From positions 35,780,714-35,844,713 of the forward strand of contig NC_083592.1 of assembly GCF_027579695.1 (NCBI RefSeq): DNA of 64,000 bases, read 5' to 3'. Both the position numbers and the translations under genes were made by a program. Of the stretch, positions 42,811 through 55,327 are shown piece by piece (position 1 is the first letter of the stretch; every line of letters begins with the position of its first letter). Under the pieces are notes generated by a model. The model had not been told where the DNA came from and did no database searches. It saw only the letters and a list, made by a program, of their open reading frames with translations. The DNA comes from Neoarius graeffei. Its lineage: Eukaryota; Chordata; Actinopteri; Siluriformes; Ariidae.

Positions 42811-43332
42811 ATATTTATTATTACAAACCCCATTTCCAGAAAAGTTGGGATAGTTTCCAAAATGCAATTTTTAAAAAATCTGTGATTTGGTAATTCACGT
42901 GAACTTTTATTTAACAAACAAAAGTACAAAGAAAATATTTTGAATAGTTTTACTGACCGGCGGCATGGTGGTGTAGTGGTTAGCGCTGTCGCCTCACAGC
43001 AAGAAGGTCCGGGTTCGAGCCCCGTGGCCGGCGAGGGCCTTTCTGTGCAGAGTTTGCATGTTCTCCCCGTGTCCATGTGGGTTTCCTCCGGGTGCTCCGG
43101 TTTCCCCCACAGTCCAAAGACATGCAGGTTAGGTTAACTGGTGACTCTAAATTGACCGTAGGTGTGAATGTGAGTGTGAATGGTTGTCTGTGTCTATGTG
43201 TCAGCCCTGTGATGACCTGGCGACTTGTCCAGGGTGTACCCCGCCTTTCGCCCGTAGTCAGCTGGGATAGGCTCCAGCTTGCCTGCGACCCTGTAGAAGG
43301 ATAAAGCGGCTAGAGATAATGAGATGAGATGT
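42811..43332 (+). repeat. 522-bp tandem duplication, first unit
   Basis: The unit starts ATATTTATTATTACAAACCCC and runs through a full V-SINE to its GAGATGAGATG tail. The next unit begins directly at 43333 with the same sequence. The left flank and SINE head of the two units are almost identical through about 43672, where a later insertion interrupts the second. The join is between the SINE tail and upstream flank. Confidence 0.92.
42959..43332 (+). mobile_element. V-SINE copy G (first duplicated copy)
   Basis: Full-length V-SINE preceded by AGTTTTACTGACC (42946-42958). The matching right-hand duplication is missing here because the tandem junction follows directly. It is found instead after the second copy, at 45050-45062. 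Confidence 0.92.
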
Positions 43333-43480
43333 ATATTTATTATTACAAACCCCATTTCCAGAAAAGTTGGGATAGTTTCCAAAATGCAATTTTTAAAAAA
43401 TCTGTGATTTGGTAATTCACGTGAACTTTTATTTAACAAACAAAAGTACAAAGAAAATATTTTGAATAGTTTTACTGACC

Positions 43481-45049
43481 GGCGGCATGGTGGTGTAGTG
43501 GTTAGCGCTGTCGCCTCACAGCAAGAAGGTCCGGGTTCGAGCCCCGTGGCCGGCGAGGGCCTTTCTGTGCGGAGTTTGCATGTTCTCCCCGTGTCCGTGT
43601 GGGTTTCCTCCGGGTGCTCTGGTTTCCCCCACAGTCCAAAGACATGCAGGTTAGGTTAACTGGTGACTCTAAGACTACGTTCAGACTGCACCCTGAAACG
43701 ACCCATATCTGATTTTTTTGCCCATATGCGACCTGTATCCGATTTGTTACTGACAGTCTGAACGACACAGATCCGATTTTTTCACATGCGACCCAGGCCG
43801 CTTGGATATGTGGTCCTAAATCTGATGCATATCCGATATTTTCACATGCGACTGCAGTCTGACCGGACAGGTCGCATTCATGCGACCTGCACGTCATCAA
43901 CAAGAGACAAACGTCACTATTCTGCGTTGGCTAATCCCGCCTCTTTGGTGGAAAACAACAACGTTTGTACAGTTTTCAGAATTTAAATAGACTTTTATAG
44001 AATTGATCAAGCTAATGGTGGATTTGGTAGGGACCTGGATGTTGATCTGTTAGCCTGATTAAATAAAACAGTTTCTATAACTGATTTATAACTTAAACCA
44101 TCCTGTATTACAAGATTATAAGATTGTTCTGGAAATTTCCAGTAATTTGACACCTTCGGTCTCATTAGTCTGCTGCCCACATTAATCAGATTATTGTGCG
44201 AGTTCCGCCGCCGCCACAAAAACCACATCGCCAGGTCTCGCCTCATCTCCGTAGCAAACTGCACTGGTGTTTATGCACCTTGAGCCAGCGCTGAGAGAAG
44301 TTGCAGAATTCAGCTGGCTATAAACAATCTAAATAAATATTTATAAAAATGTAGAAAAAGTTTATTAATATGACAAAATAAATATGTGCAAATTATTAAG
44401 CCTGAATTAAGAGTTTGGTAATACAGTGGCCGTATCCCAAATGACTGCCTACTGAAGCTCGAGTGCACTATATAGAGTTTAAAAATCCATTACTTCCTAG
44501 TAACATGTAGTGCACTTATATAGAAATTAGAGAGACATTTAGGAGTCAACCCTCGTTACCAGGCTACACGTTTTCATTTCAGTTCAGAAACAAAAACACA
44601 CACGAGACCTCACACTTTAACACTAACCAGATAATTAAACAAACAAACAAAAAAAAGAAATCATTAAACATGAAGAGTGCGCTTTTTCTTTGTTTACGTA
44701 TTACGTAGATGTGCTTATTACGTGTCAATTTGCGCATGCGGGACACTTTTGGGTCGTTTTCCGTTCATATTGGAGATCTCATACAAGTCTCATATAATTG
44801 GTAATGTGAACGGCCTAACAAAAAAACACAACAAATCGGATATGGGTTGTTTCAGGTTGCAGTCTGAACGTAGTGTAAATTGACCGTGAGTGTGAATGGT
44901 TGTCTGTGTCTATGTGTCAGCCCTGTGATGACCTGGCGACTTGTCCAGGGTGTACCCCGCCTTTCGCCCGTAGTCAGCTGGGATAGGCTCCAGCTTGCCT
45001 GCGACCCTGTAGAACAGGATAAAGCGGCTAGAGATAATGAGATGACATG
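43481..45049 (+). mobile_element. V-SINE copy H (second duplicated copy), split
   Basis: The copy is in two parts, 43481-43672 and 44876-45049. The flanking AGTTTTACTGACC at 43468-43480 and 45050-45062 is a perfect 13-bp duplication. The interruption is a DNA transposon inserted at TAA in the CTCTAAATTGACC part of the SINE. Confidence 0.93.
43673..44875. mobile_element. Harbinger-like non-autonomous element (1,203 bp)
   Basis: The ends GACTACGTTCAGACTGCA and the inverted CACTACGTTCAGACTGCA differ by one base. TAA is duplicated on both sides (43670-43672 and 44876-44878). Sub-terminal inverted blocks with ATCCGATTT and CATATGCGAC words repeat near both ends. No transposase was found. The 3-bp TAA duplication suits the PIF/Harbinger superfamily. 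Confidence 0.85.
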
Positions 45050-45068
45050 AGTTTTACTGACCAAGGTA

Positions 45069-46679
45069 CAGTGTCTTCCAAAAGTATTCATCCTGCTTGA
45101 TGTTTGTCCTGTTTTGTCACATTACAAGCTGGAATTAAAAAGGATTTTTGGAGGGTTAGCACCATTTGATTTACACAACATGCTGACCACTTTAAACATG
45201 CAAATTGTTGTTTTATCGTGAAGCAAACAATAATTGAGATAAAAAAAAACAGAAATCTGGAGTGTGCATAGGTATTCACCCCCTTTCGTATGAAACCCCT
45301 AAATAAGAGCTGGTCCAACCAGTTAACGTCATAAGTCACATAATTAGTTGATTAAGCTCCACCTGTATGCAATCAAAGTGTCACATGATCTGTCACATGA
45401 TGTCTGTATAAATCAACCTGTTCTGGAAGGACCCTGACTCTACTACACTATGAAGCAAGCAACATGAAAACCAAGGAGCCTCCAAACAGGTCAGAGACAA
45501 AGTTGTGGAGAAGTATAGATCAGGGTTGGGTTGTAAAAAATATCTCAAAATTTTGAATATCCCAGGGAGCACCATGAAAGCCATTGTAGCAAAATGGAAA
45601 GAATATGTCACCACTACAAACCTGACAAGAGAAGGTCGCCCACCAAAACTCACAGACCGGGCAAGGAGGGCATTAATCACAGATGCAACAAAAAGACCAA
45701 AGATAACACTGAAGGAGCTGCAAAGATCCACAGCGGAGATGGAAGTATCTGTCCATAGGACCACTTTAAGCCATACGATCCACAGAGCGGGGCTTTATGG
45801 AAGAGTCACCAGAAAAAAAGCCACTGCTTAAGAAAACACTTTGGGAGTTTGCCCAACATCATGTGGCAGACTCCTCAAACACATGGAAGAAGATTCTCTA
45901 GTCAAATGAGACTAAAATTGATCTTTCTGGCTATCATGGGAAATGCCATGTGTGGCGCAAACCCAACACCCTGAGAACACCATTCCTACAGTGAAGCATG
46001 GTGGTGGCAGCATCATGCTGTGGGGATGTTTTTCATCTGCAGGGACAGGAAAGCTGGTCAGGACTGAAGGAAAGATGGATGGCACTAAATACAGGGCAAT
46101 TCTGGAGGAAAGCCTGTTTGAGTCGGCCAGAGATTTGAGACTGGGATGAAGGTTCACATTCCAGCAGGACAATGACCCTAAACATACTGCTAAAGCTACA
46201 CTGGAGTGGTTTAAAGGGAAGTATTTAAATTTCTTGGAATGCCCTAATCAAAGTCCAGATCTCAATGCAATTGAGATTCTGTGGCATAACTTGAAGATTG
46301 TTATACACCAACGCAACCCATCTAACTTGAAGGAGTTGGAGCAGTTTTGCCTTGAGGAACAGGCAAAAATCCCAGTGGCTTGATGTGCTAAACTAATAGA
46401 GACATACCCCAAGAGCCTTGCAGCTATAATTGCAGCAAAAGGTGGCTCTACAAAGTATTGACTTTGAGGGGGGTGAATCTATGCACACTCCAGATTTCTG
46501 TTTTTTCCTCATAAATATTGTTTGTGTCACAATAAAACAAGAATTGTCACCTTTAAAGTTGTAGGCATGTTGTGTAAATCAAATGGTGCTAACTCTCCAA
46601 AAATCCATTTTAATTCCAGCTTGTAATGCGATAAAACAGGACAAACACAAAGGGGGATGAATACTTTTGCAAGACACTG
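45069..46679 (+). mobile_element. Tc1-like transposon, same family as at 37933
   Basis: It is flanked by TA at 45067-45068 and 46680-46681. The ends are CAGTGTCTTCCAAAAGTATT and the inverted CAGTGTCTTGCAAAAGTATT. The interior parallels the element at 37933-39876, but without the SINE. It inserted only a few bases from the right duplication of V-SINE copy H. Confidence 0.94.
45464..46461 (+). pseudogene. Tc1-like transposase, several frameshifts
   Basis: ATG 45464 begins MKTKEPPN. A lost C (relative to the copy at 38333) shifts the frame within the first ten codons. The main helix-turn-helix segment then runs from 45505 with TNLTREGRPPKLTDRARRAL. Catalytic-domain pieces include [20 protein letters not shown] near 45990-46050, a QQDNDPKHT block near 46165, and a C-terminal AAIIAAKGGSTKY just before the stop at 46459-46461. 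The third acidic residue is kept in an altered NAIEIL context. Stops at 45828 and elsewhere make it non-functional. Confidence 0.9.
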
Positions 46680-46681
46680 TA

Positions 46682-47677
<996 letters not shown>

Positions 47678-48057
47678 CTCAGCGTAAATGAGTACACCCC
47701 CTTTGAAAAGTAACATTTTAAACAATTATCTCAATGAACACAAACAACTTCCAAAATGTTGACAAGACAAAGTTTAATATAACATCTGTTTAACTTATAA
47801 TGTAAAAGTAGGGTTAATAATATAACTTAGATTACACATTTTTCAGTTTTACTCAAATTAGGGTGGTGCAAAAATGAGTACACCCCACTGAAAGTCTCTG
47901 GAGTAAAGCTAAATTGTAGACAGACTACAAATGTCTAGTTTAACAAGAATACAATCACAGGTGAGTCTAATTGGTCATTACACAGGTGTCCAGCAGACAG
48001 TTGACTGTAAAACGGTGTTACTTAAAGAAAACCCCTTCCCATTTCATGCTGTCAGCA

Positions 48058-49080
48058 ATGGCACCACATGGAAGAGAAATGACACAAGACCTGAGAAAGA
48101 AAATAATTTCTTTACACCACAAAGGTGAAGGCTACAAGAAGATCAGCAAAGCTTTACTTATCAGTCAAACTACTGTAGCAAACGTGGTACAAAAATTTAA
48201 GAAAGATGGAACTGCAACCATCTCACAGAGACATCCAGGTCATCCACGGAAGTTTACACCTCGACAGGAGCGTCTTCTGATGAGAAGGGTTGAAGAAAAT
48301 CAGCATGCAAGTTCACTGCAGTTACCTAAAGAAGTAGAAAGCCAAACTGGGGTGACTATTTCCCGTGACACAATATGGCGTACATTGCAGAGGAATGGCA
48401 TGCATGGATGCCGTCTATGAAAGAAGCCTCTCCTAAAGCCCAGGCACAAAAAAGCCTGCCTAGAGTTTGCCAGGGCCCATGCTGACAAAGATGAAGACTA
48501 CTGGGACTCTATACTCTGGAGTGACGAGACCAAGATAAATGTTTTTGGAACTGATGGCTTCAAAACTGTATGGCATCGCAAAGGTGAGGAATACAAAGAA
48601 AAATGCCTGGTGCCTACAGTGAAACGTGGTGGTGGCAGTGTCCTTACAGTATGTGGGTGCATGAGTGCTGCTGTTGTCGGGGAGCTGCATTTCATTGATG
48701 GCATCATGAATTCACAGACGTAAGAGACGAAAGAGGAGATGCTACCATCACTCCATGCCCTTGGTCGTTGTGCACTTTTCCAACATGACAATGATCCTAA
48801 ACACACATCTAAGGCCACTGTTGGATTTCTGAAGAAGAACAGGGTGAAAGTGATTCAGTGGCCAAGTATGTCTCCTAATCTGAACCCAATCGAACACCTA
48901 TAGGGAATTCTGAAGAGACAAGTTAAGCATCACTCTCCATCCAGCATCCAGTCACTAAAAGAGGTCATTGTTGAAGAATGGAAAAAGATTGATGTTGCAA
49001 AATGTCGCCAACTTGTTCATTCCATGCCTAGAAGACTTGGTGCTGTCATTAAAAATCATGGAGGCCATACAAAGTACTAG
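48058..49080 (+). pseudogene. Tc1-like transposase, full length with three stop codons
   Basis: The frame runs 341 codons from ATG 48058 (MAPHGREMTQDLRKKI) to TAG 49080 without frameshift. It is interrupted by TGA at 48418-48420, TAA at 48721-48723 and TAG at 48901-48903. The last replaces the tryptophan usual after NPIEHL. The helix-turn-helix region contains HHKGEGYKKISKALLISQTT, and RHPGHPRKFTPRQ forms the linker. The DDE acids are visible in [16 protein letters not shown] and NLNPIEHL. It ends GGHTKY. Length and domain order are those of a complete Tc1 transposase (about 340 residues). Decay is by point mutation only. Confidence 0.93.
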
Positions 49081-49272
49081 ATGTTGTAGTTTTTGTTGTG
49101 GGGTGTACTCATTTTTGCACCACCCTAATTTGAGTAAAACTGAAAAATGTGTAATCTAAGTTATATTATTAACCTTACTTTCACATTATACGGTAAGTTA
49201 AACAGATGTTATATTAAACTTTGTCTTGTCAACATTTTGGAAATTGTTTGTGTTCATTGTGATATTGTTTAA

Positions 49273-50622
49273 AGGTGCCCTTCCACCAAAAACGTTTAAT
49301 ACTGGCTCTTTTTGAAATACCATAGTTCACTCCGAGTTGCATATGCATGCTGCATGTGAAAATTTAATTCTACTCCCTTTCCCTGTATTAGCTTATGAAA
49401 GAAAATAGTCGGAAAAACGAGCGGATCAGAAAAAGCCATACGAAGTTATGTCACTTCGAAAATTAGTATTCATGGCCTCGCCCACCTTGGCTTGCGACCG
49501 CCCATGGGAAGAAAGTTCGGATTTAAGTGCAAGGAGAGATAGCAGAGCCCATCTCGTCAGTAGCTAATGAAGAGGACCTAACAGCAAGCTGAAAACATGT
49601 CTGGACAAGTTTGTGCCTGTGTTATTTTACGAAGAGGACCTAACAGCAAGCTGAAAGCATGGCTGAACAAGTTCGTGCCTGTGTTATTTGTGGCAGTAAC
49701 ACATCAATGTTGCATTTCTTGCCCAAGATAGAAGAGCTGAAGAAGAAATGGTTGGAATTTATCTTTGGAACACCACCAGCGAAGTACAGTATAATGCAGC
49801 GTTAGTACTGTGTTCTGATCATTTCAACCACAGTGACTTTTCAAACTTCGGTGCCTTCAGTAGTGGTTTTGCTTCGAGGTTGTTTTTAATACCTGGATCT
49901 GCCGACCACCAGCTCACAAGCTGTAAGTAAAACATGAACTTTTTGTTCGAAGGCTTTTGTTACAAAATAGCATGTTCATATTCCACGTTAGCATGCATGA
50001 CATGGTCACAAGCTAGGCAGGGATGAGAGTTTCCCGCTTTTCAGCAGATTTCCGCTTTTTCTGAGTAAAAAACGACCTTTTTATATTATGCCAAATCTGT
50101 TGAGAATTTTTTTTTATTAATTTCGGGGGGTTGGGGTATGTTCCTTCATGCTGTTCAAACTTTATTAACTCCAACGATGTTTACACAGTATTTGTAAGTC
50201 ACCATCTTTAGTCTCGTTTAAATCTCGTTGAATGTGATGCAAAATTCGTGTTATCTACATTGTTATTGGTCAAAACATCAATGTCGAGACCATAATAGCC
50301 AATCAAAACATTTTTTACAAAGACACCCACATCCACTTGTTCTGACCCACTGGAGATAGCGTCACAGTGCTGTTAGCCAATCAGAGGTAACACGTTTACT
50401 GATTGCTGTTAGCCAATCAGAGGTAACACGTTTACATGTCATGAATATTAATGAGTAAGAGCTGAAATCCTGTCATTCTCCCACCACCCACTCCTCCACC
50501 AAACTAGAACAGCCTGAAACAGGAGAACCACAGCACTTTTTTCACCAAAACCGGCTCACAGGGCATTCATTCATACTATAGACCACCACACAATTAATGA
50601 AAAAAACCATGCAAAGAAACCT
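49273..50622 (+). mobile_element. TTAA-flanked element carrying a THAP exon, Kolobok-like
   Basis: This 1,350-bp insertion splits the right TIR of the Tc1-like element and is flanked by TTAA (49269-49272 and 50623-50626). It begins AGGTGCCCTTCC and ends GAAACCT; the TIR is short or degenerate. It contains a THAP-like exon, a 62-bp tandem duplication around 49568-49690 and a 35-bp tandem duplication around 50370-50435. TTAA targets combined with a THAP-domain protein fit the Kolobok superfamily. That assignment is inferred. Confidence 0.7.
49659..49922 (+). pseudogene. THAP-like first exon with splice donor
   Basis: From ATG 49659 the frame reads MAEQVRACVICGSNTSML, then HFLPKIEELKKKWLEF, and hits a stop near 49800. 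A second frame from 49748 continues with LVLCSDHFNHSDF and a hydrophobic FASRLFLIPG stretch. Together they give C-x2-C, the W spacing and C-x2-H expected of a THAP zinc finger, split by one frameshift near 49785. The exon ends at ACAAGCT/GTAAGT, a strong donor at 49923. A 62-bp tandem duplication repeats the start region, with a second ATG upstream. It probably encoded the DNA-binding end of a transposase. A host THAP gene is less likely, given its position inside an insertion. Confidence 0.68.
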
Positions 50623-50666
50623 TTAAAATGTTACTTTTCAAAGGGGGTGTACTCATTTACGCTGAG

Positions 50667-50670
<4 letters not shown>

Positions 50671-50702
<32 letters not shown>
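50671..50702. repeat. (AT)n microsatellite
   Basis: About 30 bases of AT repeats at the right edge of the Tc1-like element. This is the continuation of the TA tract into which that element inserted. Confidence 0.95.
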
Positions 50703-50705
<3 letters not shown>

Positions 50706-51114
50706 CCATATCATATAAGCGTCCACATGAGGTCAATCCAGATGCTGCCTTTGGAGTATAGCTCATCTGGTTTGAGATGGTCCAGGGCTATGCTGGTGCA
50801 TGTATTCTTTTCCAGTTCTTTGCCCCCAGGGCCATGTTATAAGCAGGGAGTAATATTTGTAAAGGTCTTAAAAGATGTGAAAAATAAATTGTGCATGATG
50901 ATGAGCAAAGTATAACCTTAACTTAACACCCATCAAAGATCTAACAGAACTCTTGGCTCAATCAAGCTGTTTTGGCAAGGCCATGGAATATGTTTTTAAC
51001 AGAGGTCACTCTCAAAGCACTTTGAAATGAAGGTACTGATATGGATGGTTCAAGAGTTATATGATTCTACATAGGAAAAATATTTGTTTTAAATGTATGG
51101 CATATGAAGCTGTC
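50703..51114. other. No gene seen
   Basis: Nothing recognised. Confidence 0.45.
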
Positions 51115-51125
51115 ATTTATCTTCC

Positions 51126-51482
51126 GGGCGGCACGGTGGTGTAGTGGTTAGCGCTGTCGCCTCACAGCAAGAAGGTCCTGGGTTCGAGCCCCGTGGCCGG
51201 CGAGGGCCTTTCTGTGCAGAGTTTGCATGTTCTCCCCGTGTCCACGTGGGTTTCCTCCGGGTGCTCCGGTTTCCCCCACAGTCCAAAGACATGCAGGTTA
51301 GGTTAACTGGTGACTCTAAATTGACTGTGAGTGTGAATGGTTGTCTGTGTCTATGTGTCAGCCCTGTGATGACCTGGCGACTTGTCCAGGGTGTACCCCG
51401 CCTTTTGCCCATAGTCAGCTGGGATAGGCTCCAGCTTGCCTGCGACCCTGTAGAACCGGGTAAAGCAGCTAGAGAGAATGAG
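51126..51482 (+). mobile_element. V-SINE copy I with 11-bp target duplication
   Basis: V-SINE with a slightly shorter centre (the GTAGGTGTGAAT part is missing). ATTTATCTTCC flanks it at 51115-51125 and 51483-51493. Confidence 0.94.
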
Positions 51483-51493
51483 ATTTATCTTCC

Positions 51494-52347
51494 AAAATTG
51501 AGATTATCATGACAATAATAGAGACCAATGTTTTGTAAAACTACTTATGACAGCTTACGATGGTGGTAGGGGAGAACAGGGAGGCTTGGGACAATTTTTC
51601 AGTTTTTGTAGATTGTGTGAAATTCTTTTTGTAGATTGTGTGAAAGTGGCAATTGATCATCTGTTCCGTTATCACTAATTAGTATGGGTCTGACTGACAC
51701 AGGCTTGACATCAGTTCCTTCACATCAAAAAGCTTATGATTCATTGGCACCTGCAGCAGTAACTCTTGTGTTATTGCAAACAAAATCCCAGAGCAAAAGC
51801 TTCATGATTAACATCAATACTTGTGTAAATGAGAACCAATGCATAGGATTAGAGTCCTATGCATTGGTAACGTCTTTGAGATCTGAAGGGTTTTCTGAGG
51901 ACTTGACAAGAATTTTGCCAAAAAATTGGTAGCATTATATGCATTGTAAAATTAATGCTAAAAATATATACTGCTTTCACAATTATGGCAAAAAATTCTG
52001 GGTGAAATTTGCCTTTGGCTGTTGCTCCTACATACAGGCTCCTAAAGACTAAACGGTTGGCCAGGAATAAAAGCTAGCAAGCACAGAGAAAGTGTTTGAA
52101 AGGGAATTATGGAGAAGTGTGGGTTGAGGTCATGACTCTCTGCCCCAGTGACAGTACCTTTACCCTGCTCTGGACTCATAAAACTAAATTTAAAAAAGTA
52201 TTTTATTCATATTAGTCTATGACATTGGAGCATAAGTCTCAATCATGATTTGTGAAATGTGTTATATTTCACTAGTCAGGGGAGTTAGTGAGTCAACAGA
52301 ACTGGGAGTGTAGACAATTCTCATTCTTTGGTGATAGTGAGTGCAAT
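51494..52347. other. No gene seen; small palindrome
   Basis: An 82-codon open frame at 51684-51932 has no recognisable domain and spans a 14-bp perfect palindrome (51835-51848 with 51855-51868, ACCAATGCATAGGA). Nothing else was recognised. Confidence 0.5.
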
Positions 52348-52375
52348 GGGGGGGGGGGGGGGGGGGGGGGGGGGG
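52348..52375 (+). repeat. 28-base G homopolymer
   Basis: An uninterrupted run of 28 G. It is capable of G-quadruplex formation and is prone to length error in assembly or replication. Confidence 0.97.
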
Positions 52376-52454
52376 AATGTAATATTGCACCTTCCCAAAT
52401 GTAAGATCAGATTTGAAGTTATGAGCTCTCTTAAAATTTTCCATGTTTTCCACC

Positions 52455-53302
52455 AGTGTTGTAGTCAGATCACTAAACCTCGAGTCCAAGTCCAGTCTTG
52501 AGTCCTCAGTGTTCAAGTCCAAGTCATTAAAGAAAATTTAGAGTCAAGTCCACGATTGATCCAAGTCAAGTCCGAGAACAAGCTTCTACCCGCACCATTT
52601 GACAGTGGCTGTTGCTGCCTTTATGTGTAACCATCTCTGCTACTGTGTTGGACTAATGTTACTGCTTGACTGCCCCATTTTAGTTAATAGACTACAGATA
52701 AAAAGCTTGTTCATCACTCAGAAAGTCCCGCCCACTATCAACAGGGCAAATAGCATGAGAGAGGGTTAACACTAGCTAGTTCACTGATCAGCAAGCCCCG
52801 CTATCAGCAGAGCAATGAACATAGCGTGTCACTTACTTCTCTGGGTGGAGTCTTGCCAAATGATGATTGAAGTTCGAGGTTGTCCCTGTCGTCTCCTCGA
52901 TAGTTCTTCTATATATGGAACACTAGCAGTACATTTTTCCCACTGCACAAGAAGCCTGTATTAGCAAAGCAAACAATCCTAGGGGCGTTCTCTCCAGGCA
53001 TTTTAGCACTATTAATGTTAGTTTGTTCCTGAACATGATGTATGAACAGGTGAATGTGCATTCTCTTGCACAAAATTAGTATAAAAATGAATGTAGATAT
53101 AAATATCTTATGCCAAATTATGGCATGTTGCAAAAAATAAAGAAAAAATCAGAGTCCTCATCTCCAATTTACGAGTCCAAATGCAGTTACTGCACGAGTC
53201 CAAGTCTGAGTCATCATTGCTCAAGTCCAAATCAAGTGATGAGACCTTAAAATTAGGGCACGAGTCAGAGTCCTGGACTTGAGTACTACAAGCCTGTTTT
53301 CC
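52455..53302. mobile_element. GAGTCCAAGT-rich non-autonomous DNA element
   Basis: The ends CAGTGTTGTAGTCAGATCAC and a right end reading GACTTGAGTACTACAAGCCTG are imperfect inverted repeats. Both ends hold many copies of GAGTCCAAGTC and its inverse. The interior (52600-53140) shows no transposase. The pattern is a known type of fish interspersed repeat. The superfamily is not assigned. Confidence 0.65.
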
Positions 53303-54436
53303 ATCTCCCCCAGTCTCTGTCTAACAGATAGCTATTCTTCATCTGCTAGATCTGGAAGCGACAAATAGAATTTCTCTCGCCCCTTGATAGAAAAAGATTT
53401 GTTCTCGGATGTCTCCAGTAATGATCATGCACTCTTATCAAATGATATCAATGGCATAACTGCACAACAATAACCAGATCTGACATCTAATTTCTTCAGA
53501 TATTTGTCCATACTGTATGTTTCAAATCGCTGCATTATTAAAGCAGTCCATCATTACTGATTGTCATGTATGGTTTGTACAGTTCTCTTCTTTTCACCAC
53601 CTAGACCACTCTAACACTTGTACAAACTACTATTTATGAAATACCAATCTACCAGCCTTCCAGGTGATGAATCTTTGCAGGAACATGTTTTGGATAACAT
53701 TTTCAGGTTTGATGTTTAGCTTGGAAAAATGAGGTGGTCATGTAAACCTCGATCATAAAAAGCTCTTTAGACTATTCCACATATTCCTTCCTATTCACTA
53801 TTCCTACACCAGATTCTGCCTCTCTTGCAATTGTGGCTTTATAGACAACCAAAGACTGACAAGGATTTGATATGGCTGTTCCCACCTATAGTGCAAAGTA
53901 TTGTGAACAAATGGAAAAAAATATATATATATATATTTTCATATAAATATATATATATATATGTGTCCAGAGAGAGAGAGAGAGATTGTTATCCATTCTC
54001 ATATGTGCAAAATTGAATCAACATGTACACACTAGACTTTTTTATGTTTTAACCTCCATGTTTGAAGCTAGAGAGACAGACCAATCTCATTCTGGAGTGT
54101 CATTGCAGTTCCACTCCCACAAGAAAGCAACAAGTTTTGAAAGCCAACTACAAAAGTCAAAGAAAGCATTCTTTCTGTCCTCTTATGATCAAGAACATAA
54201 GTAATTTCTATATTTTTCAAATTATGGCATGTCATATGACATAAAAAGTAGTGCCTCTTTGCTTGCTCTGTCAGATCATCCAGAAACGTATAACCAAATC
54301 CACAAATGCCAATTTTGTAGCACTAATTAAGACATGATGTATACTATTTTATCATCCATATGTCATCAATATACCACTAATAGATAGTTAAACACCCCCT
54401 TTTCTCATGAAACTATTGACAACATTATTCAATATT
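53303..54436. other. No gene seen; AT and AG microsatellites
   Basis: AT repeats lie at about 53920-53962 and an AG repeat at 53970-53985. The part 53310-53560 resembles 47080-47300. No coding region was recognised. Confidence 0.5.
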
Positions 54437-54448
54437 ATATCCACATTA

Positions 54449-54817
54449 GGGCGGCACGGTGGTGTAGTGGTTAGCGCTGTCGCCTCACAGCAAGAAGGTC
54501 CGGGTTCGAGCCCCGTGGCCAGCGAGGGCCTTTCTGTGCGGAGTTTGCATGTTCTCCCCGTGTCCGCGTGGGTTTCCTCCGGGTGCTCCGGTTTCCCCCA
54601 CAGTCCAAAGACATGCAGGTTAGGTTAACTGGTGACTCTAAATTGACCGTAGGTGTGAATGTGAGTGTGAATGGTGTCTGTGTCTATGTGTCTATGTGAT
54701 GACCTGGTGACTTGTCCAGGGTGTACCCCGCCTTTCGCCCGTAGTCAGCTGGGATAGGCTCCAGCTTGCCTGCGACCCTGTAGAACAGGATAAAGTGGCT
54801 AGAGATAATGAGATGAG
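54449..54817 (+). mobile_element. V-SINE copy J with 12-bp target duplication
   Basis: Full-length V-SINE with a small deletion in GTGTCAGCCCTGTGATG (GTGTCTATGTGATG here). ATATCCACATTA flanks it at 54437-54448 and 54818-54829. Confidence 0.95.
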
Positions 54818-55074
54818 ATATCCACATTAAGTTGAGCCAAACCCTTTAGTGATTTTCTTGCGTATTCACAGGTTGTAGCATGGAAAACACTTTAAACTCC
54901 TGGGCCAGTTATGTAAGATTTTTTTAGCTGACTAGCCTGGTCCCAAGCCTTTTGTGGTGAAAAACAGTCAAGAACAATACCCCTCTGCCAAAAGATGAGG
55001 AGTTGGGAACAAATGTCCAGATGTTAATGTACTCAGTGTACTAGATGCCTTGTTCTACAAGAGAACAAGAAGCC

Positions 55075-55327
55075 TTTATTTATTAAATGTACACTCAAGC
55101 ACAGACTTAAGCACACAGTGAAATGTCTCCTTTGCATTTAACCCATCTGAAGCAGTGAACACACACATGCACACACAAGTGAACAATGAGCACACACATA
55201 CACACCAGAGCATTGGGGAGTTATTTGTCTTTTTTTTTAATGCTGCAGTGCCCGGAGAGCAGTTAGGAGTTAGGTGCCTTGCTCAAGGGCACTTCAACCT
55301 AGCCTTCAGGCCATGGCTGCCCCATAT
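55075..55327 (-). mobile_element. Third SINE family, degraded copy
   Basis: Minus-strand match to the copy at 34195-34510: GTGAAATGTCTCC, ATTTAACCCATCTGAAGCAG and GCCTTGCTCAAGGGCACTTC. A T tract interrupts it near 55230. It joins a V-SINE fragment directly at 55328. Confidence 0.78.

Noticed and set aside
52262..52522. A frame with a polyproline run
   Set aside because: The proline run is the 28-G homopolymer read on the other strand. No other coding character is seen.
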